In this document: one piece after another, positions 1 through 7,659 of the stretch
Layout: every line of letters begins with the position of its first letter
How positions within the stretch are numbered: position 1 is the first letter of the stretch
Assembly (NCBI GenBank): GCA_029242545.1
Contig: JAQWTV010000128.1
Location: forward strand, 68,817 to 106,213
Direction: 5' to 3'
From: Roseibacillus sp.
GTDB taxonomy: Bacteria > Verrucomicrobiota > Verrucomicrobiia > Verrucomicrobiales > Akkermansiaceae
DNA: 37,397 nt
Notes under the pieces: generated by a model
What the model saw: only the letters and a program-made list of their open reading frames with translations
Told to the model about the DNA's origin: nothing
The model's database searches: none
Made by a program: the position numbers and the translations under genes

Positions 1-1139
1 ATAATAAGCTTTACTGCGAGCGCTGAAGCTCTGGTGACGGCTTGGGGGTCGACCCCTCTTTCAAACCTGTATGACGAGTCGGAGTGCAGGTTAAGGCGCC
101 GGGCGGTCCTTCGGATGCTTGGGGGGTCAAACCACGCGGACTCAAGAATCACCTCAGTGGTGGCACTGGTAACGCCCGAAGTTTCTCCTCCCATTACTCC
201 TCCAAGGGCAAGGGCCTTTCCCGACTCATCCGAGATTACACAATCAGAGGTCTCCAGATCATAGCTCTGCTCATCAAGGGCGGCGAAGGTTTCATTCTCC
301 TGGGCGTAGCGAACCCGGATTCCGCCATCGACTTGTGCAGCGTCGAAGGCATGAAGGGGTTGGCCTACCTCGTGGAGAACAAAATTAGTTATGTCGACAA
401 TGTTGTTTATCGGTCGTAGGCCAATTGCCTCCAGTCTGCCTTTCAACCAAGCTGGGCTTTCGGCTACCTTTACGTTCCGGATTCTCGTCGCGGTGTAGAA
501 GGCGCATACTTTCTGCTCCTCGATAGAGAGGGTATTATCAGCAGCCTTGGGTTCTATGGATGGAATCTCAACGGGTTTGATCTCACGGCCGGTGAGCGCT
601 GATAGCTCCCTTGCCATGCCATAGTGGCTGAGCAGGTCCGGGCGATTGGGGGTAACTTCGATTTCAAAGACAGTATCGTCGTCTACGAATTTCCGGAGAG
701 GCTTTCCTGTTTCCCAATCGGGAGGCAAAATCATCAGCCCGCTATGATCGGATCCCAGTCCCACCTCGACTGCGGAGCAGAGCATCCCTCTGGACTCTAC
801 TTTGCGCATGACGGTCTCTTTGATCTCAAAGTCTCCGGGGAGCACCGCGCCCGGAAGTGCACATGGAACCTTATCCCCTACCTGGTAGTTTTTAGCTCCG
901 CATACGATCTGCCGAAGCTCAGGTTCCCCGGCATCTACTTTTGTGACACTTAGCCGGTCTGCATTAGGGTGCTGTTCGCTCGCGACAACCTCGGCGACGA
1001 CCACCAGATCCGAAGCGATACCTTTTTCGGTGATTCCCTCTACCTCTACGCCAGCAAAGGTCAGAATGTCATCGAATGCACTGTTACTGAGATCCGTGAC
1101 ATCGAGATGCTCATTGAGCCATTTTTTCGAGATTAGCAT
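1..1139 (-). CDS. pheT: Phenylalanine--tRNA ligase beta subunit (5' part, cut by window edge)
   Basis: The beta subunit of the alpha2-beta2 PheRS charges tRNA-Phe with phenylalanine in the cytoplasm. The minus frame is open from an ATG at 1137-1139 to the first base of the window, giving about 379 of the roughly 800 residues usual for the family. The N-terminus has the typical MLISKKWLNEHLD opening. An OB-fold tRNA-binding domain follows at about residues 40-150 (HPNADRLSV, QIVCGAKN), with the EVTPNRPDLLSHYG segment after it. The start of the B3/B4 editing region includes NNIVDITNFVLHEVGQPLHAFD and ends with a RRTARRLNLHSDSSYRFERG-like block. It lies 64 nt downstream of pheS in the same orientation, so the two are probably cotranscribed. 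No strong Shine-Dalgarno precedes the ATG. The gene is certain; only its 3' end is unseen. Confidence 0.96.
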   Translation of the reverse strand, partial: MLISKKWLNEHLDVTDLSNSAFDDILTFAGVEVEGITEKGIASDLVVVAEVVASEQHPNADRLSVTKVDAGEPELRQIVCGAKNYQVGDKVPCALPGAVLPGDFEIKETVMRKVESRGMLCSAVEVGLGSDHSGLMILPPDWETGKPLRKFVDDDTVFEIEVTPNRPDLLSHYGMARELSALTGREIKPVEIPSIEPKAADNTLSIEEQKVCAFYTATRIRNVKVAESPAWLKGRLEAIGLRPINNIVDITNFVLHEVGQPLHAFDAAQVDGGIRVRYAQENETFAALDEQSYDLETSDCVISDESGKALALGGVMGGETSGVTSATTEVILESAWFDPPSIRRTARRLNLHSDSSYRFERGVDPQAVTRASALAVKLI

Positions 1140-1203
1140 TTATTTGAGGTCTCAAGGGTTGTCGACACGTCGAGTAAACTTTGTCCAGTCCAAGGGGATG
1201 AAG

Positions 1204-2220
1204 TCAGGCGAATTGGGAGAGGAATCTTGCATCGTTCTCGATCAGAAGGCGGATGTCCTTGATGCCCCACTGAATCATGGCGAGGCGATCGAGGCCCATT
1301 CCGAAGGCGTAGCCAGTTACCTTGTCAGGATCGTAGAAATCATCACCCCGCGCTTTGCATATTTCATCGAAGACCGCGGGGTCGACCATTCCACAGCCGG
1401 CAACTTCGATCCATTTTGGCTCTTCTCCCTTGAGTTTCAGCAGGGCATCGATTTCAAAACTGGGCTCGGTGAAGGGGAAAAAATGAGGGCGAAACCTAAC
1501 CTTTGTTTCCTCGCCGAACATCGCCCGGTAAAAGAATTCTAAGGCTCCCTTGAGATCGCCCACCTGAACATCGCTATCGACGTAAAGTCCCTCCAGTTGA
1601 TTGAAGGCAGGAAGATGCGTCTTGTCGACTTCGTCACGCCGGTAGCATGATCCAGGAGCGATGACCCGGACTGGAGGAGCCTGATTCTCCATGGTGCGAA
1701 CCTGGACTGTCGAAGTGTGCGTTCGAAGTAATTTTCCACTATCGAAGTAAAAGGTATCCTTTTCGTTCCGAGCGGGATGCTCAGCGGGAGTGTTAAGAGC
1801 ATCGAAACAGTGAAACTCCGTTTCAATCTCAGGGCCTTCGGCCAGAGAAAAACCAAGCTGCCTGAGGATGGTGATGGCTCGGTCTTTTACGAGAGTAAGA
1901 GGGTGGAGATTGCCCGGATGCAACGGTAGTGCTGGGAGAGAAAGATCGATGCCCTCGACGGAAGCGGCATCGGCATCGTCCTGTAAAATCCCCCCCTTGG
2001 TGTCGAGGGCCTCAGTGATGGCATATCGAGTGGTATTTAGTAACTGACCAATCACTGGTTTGTCATCCTTGGAAAGGTCCTTCATTCCAGCTGAGGCAAC
2101 GGTCAAGCGCCCTTTTTTTCCCAGGAACGCAATGCGGACTTCCTCGAGTTCCTGCTCACCTGCAGCGGCCGCGATAGCTGAAAGGGCCTCGGTTTGGATA
2201 TTGGCGATCTCTTCTTTCAT
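1204..2220 (-). CDS. pheS: Phenylalanine--tRNA ligase alpha subunit
   Basis: This is the catalytic alpha subunit of PheRS and partner of PheT just downstream. The 338-residue length fits the family (E. coli about 327). An N-terminal coiled-coil helix pair (residues 1-90) with the FLGKKGRLT motif is followed by the class II synthetase core. Motif 2 appears as FNQLEGLYVD, and the phenylalanine pocket and motif 3 as VAGCGMVDP and GYAFGMGLDRLAM near the C-terminus. I chose ATG at 2218-2220. A TTG three codons upstream would add only MIL. Downstream of rpmI-rplT in the same direction, this is the classical rpmI-rplT-pheS-pheT order. Confidence 0.97.
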   Translation of the reverse strand: MKEEIANIQTEALSAIAAAAGEQELEEVRIAFLGKKGRLTVASAGMKDLSKDDKPVIGQLLNTTRYAITEALDTKGGILQDDADAASVEGIDLSLPALPLHPGNLHPLTLVKDRAITILRQLGFSLAEGPEIETEFHCFDALNTPAEHPARNEKDTFYFDSGKLLRTHTSTVQVRTMENQAPPVRVIAPGSCYRRDEVDKTHLPAFNQLEGLYVDSDVQVGDLKGALEFFYRAMFGEETKVRFRPHFFPFTEPSFEIDALLKLKGEEPKWIEVAGCGMVDPAVFDEICKARGDDFYDPDKVTGYAFGMGLDRLAMIQWGIKDIRLLIENDARFLSQFA

Positions 2221-2368
2221 CAGGATCAATAGGGGGAAAGGGTTCTTCTTATTCAGAGATCACCGGCTCCTTCTGGCAGGGCTATTACTGGATGAGAAAG
2301 GCATGGCTCTCATAATTGGGGACAACCGGATTTTCTATTGAAGAGGAAGCTTCTGCCATAAACAGCAA

Positions 2369-2389
2369 AGGGTCGCACGTGGCGACCCT
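2369..2389 (-). terminator. Hairpin between rplT and pheS (possible terminator or attenuator)
   Basis: A perfect 8-bp inverted repeat (AGGGTCGC / GCGACCCT) with a 5-nt loop lies 30 nt downstream of the rplT stop. On the minus strand it is followed by a broken T-tract (TTTGCTGTTT). It could end the rpmI-rplT message or attenuate read-through into pheST. The weak T-tract keeps confidence moderate. Confidence 0.5.
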
Positions 2390-2418
2390 GTAGGAAATTG
2401 CAGCTGGCGGATTAGGAC

Positions 2419-2787
2419 TCAGGCTGCTTTGCCTTCCAGGGCCGTCTTGGCCTTGTCGTAGATGGCATCGAACGCGGCAGGGTCGTTCACCGAGAGATCA
2501 GCAAGGATCTTCCGGTCAACCTCGACACTTGCAGCGTTGAGGCCCTCCATAAATCGGGAATAGGTCAAACCACGCTCGCGCACAGCAGCGCTGATACGCT
2601 GAATCCAGAGACGGCGGAACTGGCTCTTTCGCTTTTTCCGGTCGTAATACTCATGTTGCTGAGCCTTGTAGACAGCGTCCTTGGCATAGCGATAGAGCTT
2701 TGAACGAAAGCCCCGGAATCCTTTCGCACGAAGCAGGACTCTTTTGCGTCGTTTGCGACTGGCTGGACCATTGGTTGCGCGTGGCAT
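2419..2787 (-). CDS. rplT: 50S ribosomal protein L20 (bL20)
   Basis: bL20 is an early-assembly protein of the large subunit that binds 23S rRNA. It is 122 residues against about 118 in E. coli. The basic N-terminal extension (MPRATNGPASRKRRKRVL, then AKGFRGFRSKLYRYAKDAV) and the globular RRLWIQRISAAVRERGLTYS region are diagnostic. The ATG at 2785-2787 follows a purine-rich AGAAAGAAAAAA stretch. It lies 142 nt downstream of rpmI. In many bacteria L20 represses its own operon through an mRNA pseudoknot. I cannot identify one by eye in the 142-nt gap. Confidence 0.98.
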   Translation of the reverse strand: MPRATNGPASRKRRKRVLLRAKGFRGFRSKLYRYAKDAVYKAQQHEYYDRKKRKSQFRRLWIQRISAAVRERGLTYSRFMEGLNAASVEVDRKILADLSVNDPAAFDAIYDKAKTALEGKAA

Positions 2788-2929
2788 TTTTTTTTCTTTC
2801 TGAAGCGAACTGTTTTAGTAGTCCTCCCACAGTCTCATTCGCTCGTATCCCGCTTGAACAGGAAGGCTGTGTAAGAGGCAACGCCGGGGTGGCTGTTTGT
2901 GTTCCGTGGCGACGAGCAGGAAGTGCTTC

Positions 2930-3139
2930 TCAGGAAAAGGGCAGGCTTGCCCTTACGTTCTTGAGATCTGCTTCGGAAACAAGTGCAGCTTTACCGAGGT
3001 TCCGCTTACGCTTGCGATTCTTCTTCTGGAGAATGTGTCGCTTGCCTTGTTTCCGCCGCAATATTTTGCCGGAGCCAGTCACTTTAAAACGTTTAGCGAC
3101 GGCTTTCCGGGTTTTGGCTTTTCCTGCAGCGCGAGCCAT
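2930..3139 (-). CDS. rpmI: 50S ribosomal protein L35 (bL35)
   Basis: bL35 is a small basic large-subunit protein. At 69 residues it is the usual size and carries [18 protein letters not shown] followed by [20 protein letters not shown], the L35 signature. It heads the rpmI-rplT-pheST cluster. The translation initiation factor gene infC, normally just upstream in bacteria, is not here. The next gene upstream on the same strand is an unrelated lipoprotein whose stop is 123 nt away. Confidence 0.97.
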   Translation of the reverse strand: MARAAGKAKTRKAVAKRFKVTGSGKILRRKQGKRHILQKKNRKRKRNLGKAALVSEADLKNVRASLPFS

Positions 3140-3262
3140 GGGGCGCGGAGGCTACCCACCGACAGTGGGATTTCAAGGGATTTTACTGTTTTTTGAAGAT
3201 TTAAAAGAGATTGCGGCCCGGCGGGGAAGAAAGGCCTGCCAGTAAAGACCTGCGAGGAGCCT

Positions 3263-3913
3263 TTATCTCGTCACCGGTTGGAGGATTTCTCCTCCTATTC
3301 GGTCGTTTTCATGGATCTGGAGATAATGGAGGGCTCTTTGAGCCCTGCTGGCCGCGGGGTCCTTCAAATATTGCTCCAGTTGGGGGGAGAGCACCCCGAA
3401 GACGGATGTCAGATCCACTTTCCACATTCCGCCCTCCCAGACAAAAGAGACAAGGGCGTCACCATGTTTCTCTCCTGGCGCGAGAAAGACAGTGGCGACG
3501 GCTTCCTCTCCCGGTTGCCTGATAAGAATTTCTCCGATGTCCAGAAAGTGGGGTGCTCCACCGGGAAAGGTCATAGAGTCAAAGGCCTCCCGTATGATCC
3601 TTCGGCTGTTTGTGGTAGCTAGGTCTTCCGGACCATACTTGTGGCGAAGAGAGAGACAGGCGAAGAGGGCGAATGGGGGGAGGTCGCTCAGGCCCCTCTC
3701 GTCGGCGTTAAGTAAGTGAGGAAGAAGGCGATCGTAGTAGTCGAACGTTCTTTGGCTGACGTAGCGGAGAGCCTCCTCTCCTCTTCTGGCGTAGAAGGCC
3801 TGACGGAACTCGGAGAAGGATGTGCGGATTTCCGCGCGCTGCTTGTTCAGGGACTCCCCACAGGAGGAAAGAAGAATTAAACCGAGCACCCCGATGAGCC
3901 GAACCATATTCAT
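3263..3913 (-). CDS. Predicted lipoprotein of unknown function, coupled to selA
   Basis: I do not recognise the family. The 216-residue product starts with a short lipoprotein signal (hydrophobic stretch at residues 6-15, then LSSC with the lipidation Cys at 18), so it should be anchored in a membrane. The rest is soluble, with an early alpha-helical part (residues 22-70, charged) and a later beta-rich part in which EEAVATVFLAPGEKHGDALVSF and WEGGMWKVDL resemble the strands of NTF2-like or DUF4878-type folds. Its ATG overlaps the selA stop in an ATGA arrangement, so translation is probably coupled. A second ATG two codons in is also possible. Any functional link to selenium is unproven. Confidence 0.8.
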   Translation of the reverse strand: MNMVRLIGVLGLILLSSCGESLNKQRAEIRTSFSEFRQAFYARRGEEALRYVSQRTFDYYDRLLPHLLNADERGLSDLPPFALFACLSLRHKYGPEDLATTNSRRIIREAFDSMTFPGGAPHFLDIGEILIRQPGEEAVATVFLAPGEKHGDALVSFVWEGGMWKVDLTSVFGVLSPQLEQYLKDPAASRAQRALHYLQIHENDRIGGEILQPVTR

Positions 3914-5280
3914 TGCAGGGTCTCAAGGAGAGCGTTGACAATGCTTTGATCCTGCGAGGGAAAAACGGTGCGTAGGTTGAGGAGGAATTTGTCGTCACTG
4001 ACGTAACCTACGATTGCAGGGTCACCACACCTCAGGATTCGGGCCAGTTTTCCGAGGGAAGATCCAACCGATGTAATCTCGAGGGCGATCGATGGTATTT
4101 CTGCGCGGGGCATAGTGCCGCCTCCGGTTCTGGAGAGGGTCTCTACGATAGAGACCGGGAAGGAGAGATCCTTCAGCTGAGAGGAAATCTCTTCCGCACG
4201 AATACGAAGTTCTTCCACGGGGGTGGAGAGAAAATCGAGGACAGGGATACTGGGTTTTGTCTCTCCCTTGCACGCAAGGTAGTCGTCGATGCATTCCTGC
4301 AGTACTGTGAGGATAAGCTTGTCACAGCGGACCGCCCGGAAGAAAGGCTCGGACTTGATGCGTTCCACCAAGTCTGCATTTCCGGCGATGATTCCTGCCT
4401 GAGGCCCGCCAAGAAGTTTATCGCCTGAAAATATCACAAGGTCGATGCCATTGCGGAGGGCGTCCTGCGGGGTTGGTTCATGATCGATGGGCGCCAGCTG
4501 ATCAGTGTTCATTACCGCTCCTGATCCAAGGTCCTCAACAAGGGGGATGCCGTGATTGTGGGCAAGGGATGAAATCTCAGTTACATCTGGCTCATCGGTG
4601 AATCCTTCGAGGTAAAAATTGGACCGGTGAACCTTGAGGATCAGGGCAGTACGATCACTGATGGCGTCGGCATAATCCTTGAGATGAGTTTTGTTAGTGG
4701 CTCCCACCTCGATCAGTTTCGCCCCGGAAGTTTCGAGAACCTCAGGGATGCGGAATCCACCCCCAATTTCCACCAGTTCCCCTCGGCTGACTATGACCTC
4801 GTTCTTTTCAGAGGAGATCAGAGTGCGAAGGGTCAGGACGAGGGCTGCAGCGCAATTATTGACCGCAGTGGCGGCCTTGGTCTCCAGGAGAACGGCAAGT
4901 GCGGTTTCGAGATAGCCCGCCCGCTTTCCCCGTTTTCCGTCGAGGAGGTTGAATTCGAGGTTGGAGTATCCCGTGGCAACCTCGCTCAGGGTTCCAGATG
5001 CGCGTTGGCCGAGGGGAGATCGACCGAGGTTGGTATGGATGATAACTCCTGTAGCGTTGATGACAGGCTGGAGCCTCGAAGAAGAAAAATCCTTAAGGCC
5101 ACTCTGGATCTCCTGTTCGATGGAAGCTCTATCGGCAGCTTCTCCTTCGGCGAGCCGGGTACGCCACTCAGAGAGACGGCGTTTGACAAAGCCCGTGACG
5201 AGAGGGCGAGGGAGATCGCTCTCCCCCGTGAGGCGCTTGGCTAGCGTCTCTACGGAGGGCAGTTGACTGAAGTCAGGCAT
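3910..5280 (-). CDS. selA: L-seryl-tRNA(Sec) selenium transferase (selenocysteine synthase)
   Basis: SelA is the PLP enzyme that converts Ser-tRNA(Sec) to Sec-tRNA(Sec) with selenophosphate. It is 456 residues, close to E. coli SelA (463). It shows the N-terminal domain (residues 1-70), the NATGVIIHTNLGRSPL block at about 75-90, SNLEFNLLDGKRGKR at 106-120, LVEDLGSGAV at 247-256 and the PLP-lysine motif FSGDKLLGGPQAG with Lys288. All expected landmarks are present, so it should be active. The start is ATG at 5278-5280; no clear Shine-Dalgarno is visible. It lies 30 nt downstream of the rhomboid-like gene and overlaps the lipoprotein gene by 4 nt. No selB, selC or selD is present in the window. 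Its presence supports reading the in-frame UGA at 36636 as selenocysteine. Confidence 0.96.
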   Translation of the reverse strand: MPDFSQLPSVETLAKRLTGESDLPRPLVTGFVKRRLSEWRTRLAEGEAADRASIEQEIQSGLKDFSSSRLQPVINATGVIIHTNLGRSPLGQRASGTLSEVATGYSNLEFNLLDGKRGKRAGYLETALAVLLETKAATAVNNCAAALVLTLRTLISSEKNEVIVSRGELVEIGGGFRIPEVLETSGAKLIEVGATNKTHLKDYADAISDRTALILKVHRSNFYLEGFTDEPDVTEISSLAHNHGIPLVEDLGSGAVMNTDQLAPIDHEPTPQDALRNGIDLVIFSGDKLLGGPQAGIIAGNADLVERIKSEPFFRAVRCDKLILTVLQECIDDYLACKGETKPSIPVLDFLSTPVEELRIRAEEISSQLKDLSFPVSIVETLSRTGGGTMPRAEIPSIALEITSVGSSLGKLARILRCGDPAIVGYVSDDKFLLNLRTVFPSQDQSIVNALLETLQ

Positions 5281-5310
5281 GTCACAAAAAGGGAGAGGGT
5301 CCCAAGCTAA

Positions 5311-6096
5311 TCAATCCAGGCATTTACTGCAAAGCTCTTGATCTTCTTCGGTAACTCGGAACTCCCGTTCAGGATGAGAGGAATCCGTGGCGCCACACTG
5401 GGCGCAGTGGTGAAACGCCTCGCCTTCTGGCAGGACGCCTTGTTGAAACTTAGCCCTCCGAGCCATGGTCTGACCACGGGCCACATACCATTTGAGGAGA
5501 CGAGGGCATGCCCAGAGCAGGTAGGGCAGAGCGGGAAGTAATTGGAGGACGGCATCCTCCGGAGACTGGAATGCCAAAAAGAGCATCAGGACTCCTCCGA
5601 TGATTCCGAGGACCCAGACCTTAATGGGGAGAATGAAGAACAACAAGAATTCCACTCGTGGGAAGAGGGTTGCAAAGGCGAAAAACAATTGCCCGTAGAG
5701 CGTAATTCCTCCGTAAGGGTTCTCAGATTTCACGAGGAATTGGGAGAGGATCATGCATGCGAGAGTGGAGTAGACGTAGATTGACGCTCGTAAGGCCCCC
5801 CAGGCTTCCTCGATACCATTGCCGAACATGACAGTGATTCTGAAGGCGATATACATAAAAAGGGTAGCAAACAGGAGCGACCCTTGGGGTTCAACGGGCG
5901 GGACAGCTGCAAATGAGATTAGCCGCCAGTATTCACCAGCGGCAATTGCCTGAGTATTAAAGGCAAAGGAACTCTTGGCCGCCGGCAGTAGGACCAGGAG
6001 CACGAAGACAAATAAATGAATGATGCCGATTCCCCGGATCAGACCGGGGAAGGCGATCCACCTGAATTTTAGCTCCAGCGAGTTCAAAAGGGGCAC
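5311..6096 (-). CDS. Rhomboid-like membrane protein with C-terminal zinc ribbon, probably non-proteolytic
   Basis: A 261-residue membrane protein. Hydrophobic segments at roughly 24-40, 73-90, 104-121, 130-146, 149-176 and 184-200 give a six-helix rhomboid-like core. GEYWRLISF (54-62) and FGNGIEEAWG (91-100) resemble the rhomboid L1 loop and helix-2 region. Where active rhomboids have G-x-S-G, this protein reads ITLYGQLFFA, so the nucleophile serine is absent. No catalytic histidine is evident in the last helix. The tail carries C231-x-x-C234 and C256-x-x-C259, a likely zinc ribbon. The predicted start is GTG at 6094-6096. It is divergent from gcvT and 30 nt upstream of selA on the same strand. 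I infer a pseudo-rhomboid scaffold or adaptor role. Confidence 0.78.
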   Translation of the reverse strand: MPLLNSLELKFRWIAFPGLIRGIGIIHLFVFVLLVLLPAAKSSFAFNTQAIAAGEYWRLISFAAVPPVEPQGSLLFATLFMYIAFRITVMFGNGIEEAWGALRASIYVYSTLACMILSQFLVKSENPYGGITLYGQLFFAFATLFPRVEFLLFFILPIKVWVLGIIGGVLMLFLAFQSPEDAVLQLLPALPYLLWACPRLLKWYVARGQTMARRAKFQQGVLPEGEAFHHCAQCGATDSSHPEREFRVTEEDQELCSKCLD

Positions 6097-6160
6097 AGGA
6101 GGAAGAAAGGGCGGGAAGCGCTCATTGACAAGCCCGATCCGGCCTCACAGCATCCGGGAG

Positions 6161-7249
6161 GTGAGCGGAGAACTGAAAGAGACGCCGCTGCGCGAAGTGC
6201 ATCTTGAGCTTGGAGCCAAGCTGGTAGGCTTTGCAGGCTGGGAGATGCCGATCCGCTATGGATCTATTCTGGAGGAGCATCAGGCAGTGCGACAGGGTGC
6301 AGGTATTTTTGATATATCCCATATGGGTCATCTGCGCGTCGAGGGTCCCGGATCTGCTGAGTGGCTTAATCGAATGCTCACGAACAACGTGAAGGAGCTT
6401 TCCGAGGGAGAGGCTCAATACACCTTTCTTCTTAATGAAGAAGGGGGGGTGATTGATGATCTCATTCTGTATCGCCTGGAGGAGAGTAGTTTTCTGCTTG
6501 TCGTGAATGCGGCGCGGGTTGCGGAAGCATATGCATGGATGAGGGCGAACAAGACTGAGGAAGAGATAGACCTTACGGACCAGAGTTCGGAGATGGCTGG
6601 AATGGCCGTGCAGGGGCCCTTGGTGGCGGAGGTGTATTCCCGGATTATGGGTGGTCGGACCCTTCCGAGGAGAAATGAAGTGGATTGCTTTGAGATCGAG
6701 GGTCATCGTCTCCTTGTTTGTCGGACCGGATACACCGGGGAGGACGGCTTCGAGCTCTTTTGCAGAGCCGGAGCAGGGGGCTACTGGTTTCGCAGGGCTC
6801 TTGAGGATGGGGCGCGGGCGTGTGGCCTCGGAGCGCGAGACACACTTCGTCTTGAGATGTGTTATCCCCTGAATGGGTCGGACTTAAGCCCGGAACGAAC
6901 ACCGCTGGAGAGCGGGCTTGGCTTTTTCGTGGACTTGGAGAAAGAGGAATTTGTAGGAAGAGAAGTGCTCCTGAACCAGAAATCCGAGGGCTCGGCGGAG
7001 GTTCTGGCCCCTCTGAAATGTCTCGAGCCGGGGCCGCCAATCCGCCCCGGCTGTGCTGTGTTTTCCGCGGATGGGCAAGAACTGGGAAGATTGACAAGTG
7101 GAACCCTTTCGCCGTCTGTTGGGGTTGGAATTGGCATGGCTTACCTGCCCAGGGACATCGCACGAGTAGGAACTGCGGTGTCCGTCGAGGTGCGGGGACG
7201 GATGATTCCTGCAGAAGTATCGAAAAAGCCTTTTTACAAGAAGGGTTAA
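6161..7249 (+). CDS. gcvT: Aminomethyltransferase, glycine cleavage T protein
   Basis: GcvT moves the methylene group from the aminomethyl-lipoyl arm of GcvH to tetrahydrofolate, releasing ammonia. From a GTG at 6161 the product is 362 residues, the family norm, and starts just before the conserved TPLREVHLELGAKLVGFAGW block. Other marks are FDISHMGHL, CRTGYTGEDGFELF, the folate-site DTLRLEMCYPLNGSDL and the C-terminal SVEVRGR...KKPFYKK. GGGAG sits too close to the GTG to be its ribosome site. A TTG at 6125, with GGGCGGGA upstream, is a reasonable alternative start, and AGGAGG at 6097-6102 has no start codon at normal spacing. It is the first gene of gcvT-gcvH-gcvP-nudix. I see no glycine riboswitch upstream, where there is little room. 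Confidence 0.95.
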   Translation: MSGELKETPLREVHLELGAKLVGFAGWEMPIRYGSILEEHQAVRQGAGIFDISHMGHLRVEGPGSAEWLNRMLTNNVKELSEGEAQYTFLLNEEGGVIDDLILYRLEESSFLLVVNAARVAEAYAWMRANKTEEEIDLTDQSSEMAGMAVQGPLVAEVYSRIMGGRTLPRRNEVDCFEIEGHRLLVCRTGYTGEDGFELFCRAGAGGYWFRRALEDGARACGLGARDTLRLEMCYPLNGSDLSPERTPLESGLGFFVDLEKEEFVGREVLLNQKSEGSAEVLAPLKCLEPGPPIRPGCAVFSADGQELGRLTSGTLSPSVGVGIGMAYLPRDIARVGTAVSVEVRGRMIPAEVSKKPFYKKG

Positions 7250-7277
7250 GGCGCTAGGTATACTACCAGCAGACGCA

Positions 7278-7655
7278 ATGAACATTCCCGATAATCTTCA
7301 TTACACATCAGATCATGAGTGGGTCAGTATCGAAGGTGACCTCGCCACGGTTGGTATTACGGATCACGCTCAGGAAGAATTGAGCGATGTCGTTTTCGTT
7401 GAGCTGCCTTCGGTTGGTCAGGCCGTGGGCAGTGGAGATGAAGTTGGCACCGTGGAATCAGTCAAGGCCGCCAGTCCAATCTACTCGCCATTGGGAGGAG
7501 AGATCGCTGCGATCAATACAGAGCTGGAGGGAGATCCCTCGGTGATCAACAGTAGCCCATACGAGGAGGGTTGGATCTTCAAGATCCGACTGGAAGACGC
7601 GGGGGACCTTGATGACCTTCTTGACGCGACGGCTTACGAAGATCTGATCAGTTGA
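7278..7655 (+). CDS. gcvH: Glycine cleavage system H protein
   Basis: GcvH carries the lipoyl arm that shuttles the aminomethyl group between GcvP and GcvT, and then to dihydrolipoamide dehydrogenase. At 125 residues it matches the family. The lipoyl-lysine lies in [16 protein letters not shown], at Lys63. [29 protein letters not shown] and the C-terminal GWIFKIRL segments are all conserved. It follows gcvT after 28 nt and precedes gcvP by 4 nt, a compact operon. The L protein (lpd) is not in the window, as is common because it is shared with other complexes. Confidence 0.97.
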   Translation: MNIPDNLHYTSDHEWVSIEGDLATVGITDHAQEELSDVVFVELPSVGQAVGSGDEVGTVESVKAASPIYSPLGGEIAAINTELEGDPSVINSSPYEEGWIFKIRLEDAGDLDDLLDATAYEDLIS

Positions 7656-7659
7656 CGGC

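Noticed and set aside
6020-6160. Extended gcvT start adding about 47 residues
   Set aside because: The extension overlaps the start of the divergent rhomboid-like gene, is not conserved in GcvT, and is rich in Arg/Lys/Ser as expected of non-coding DNA.
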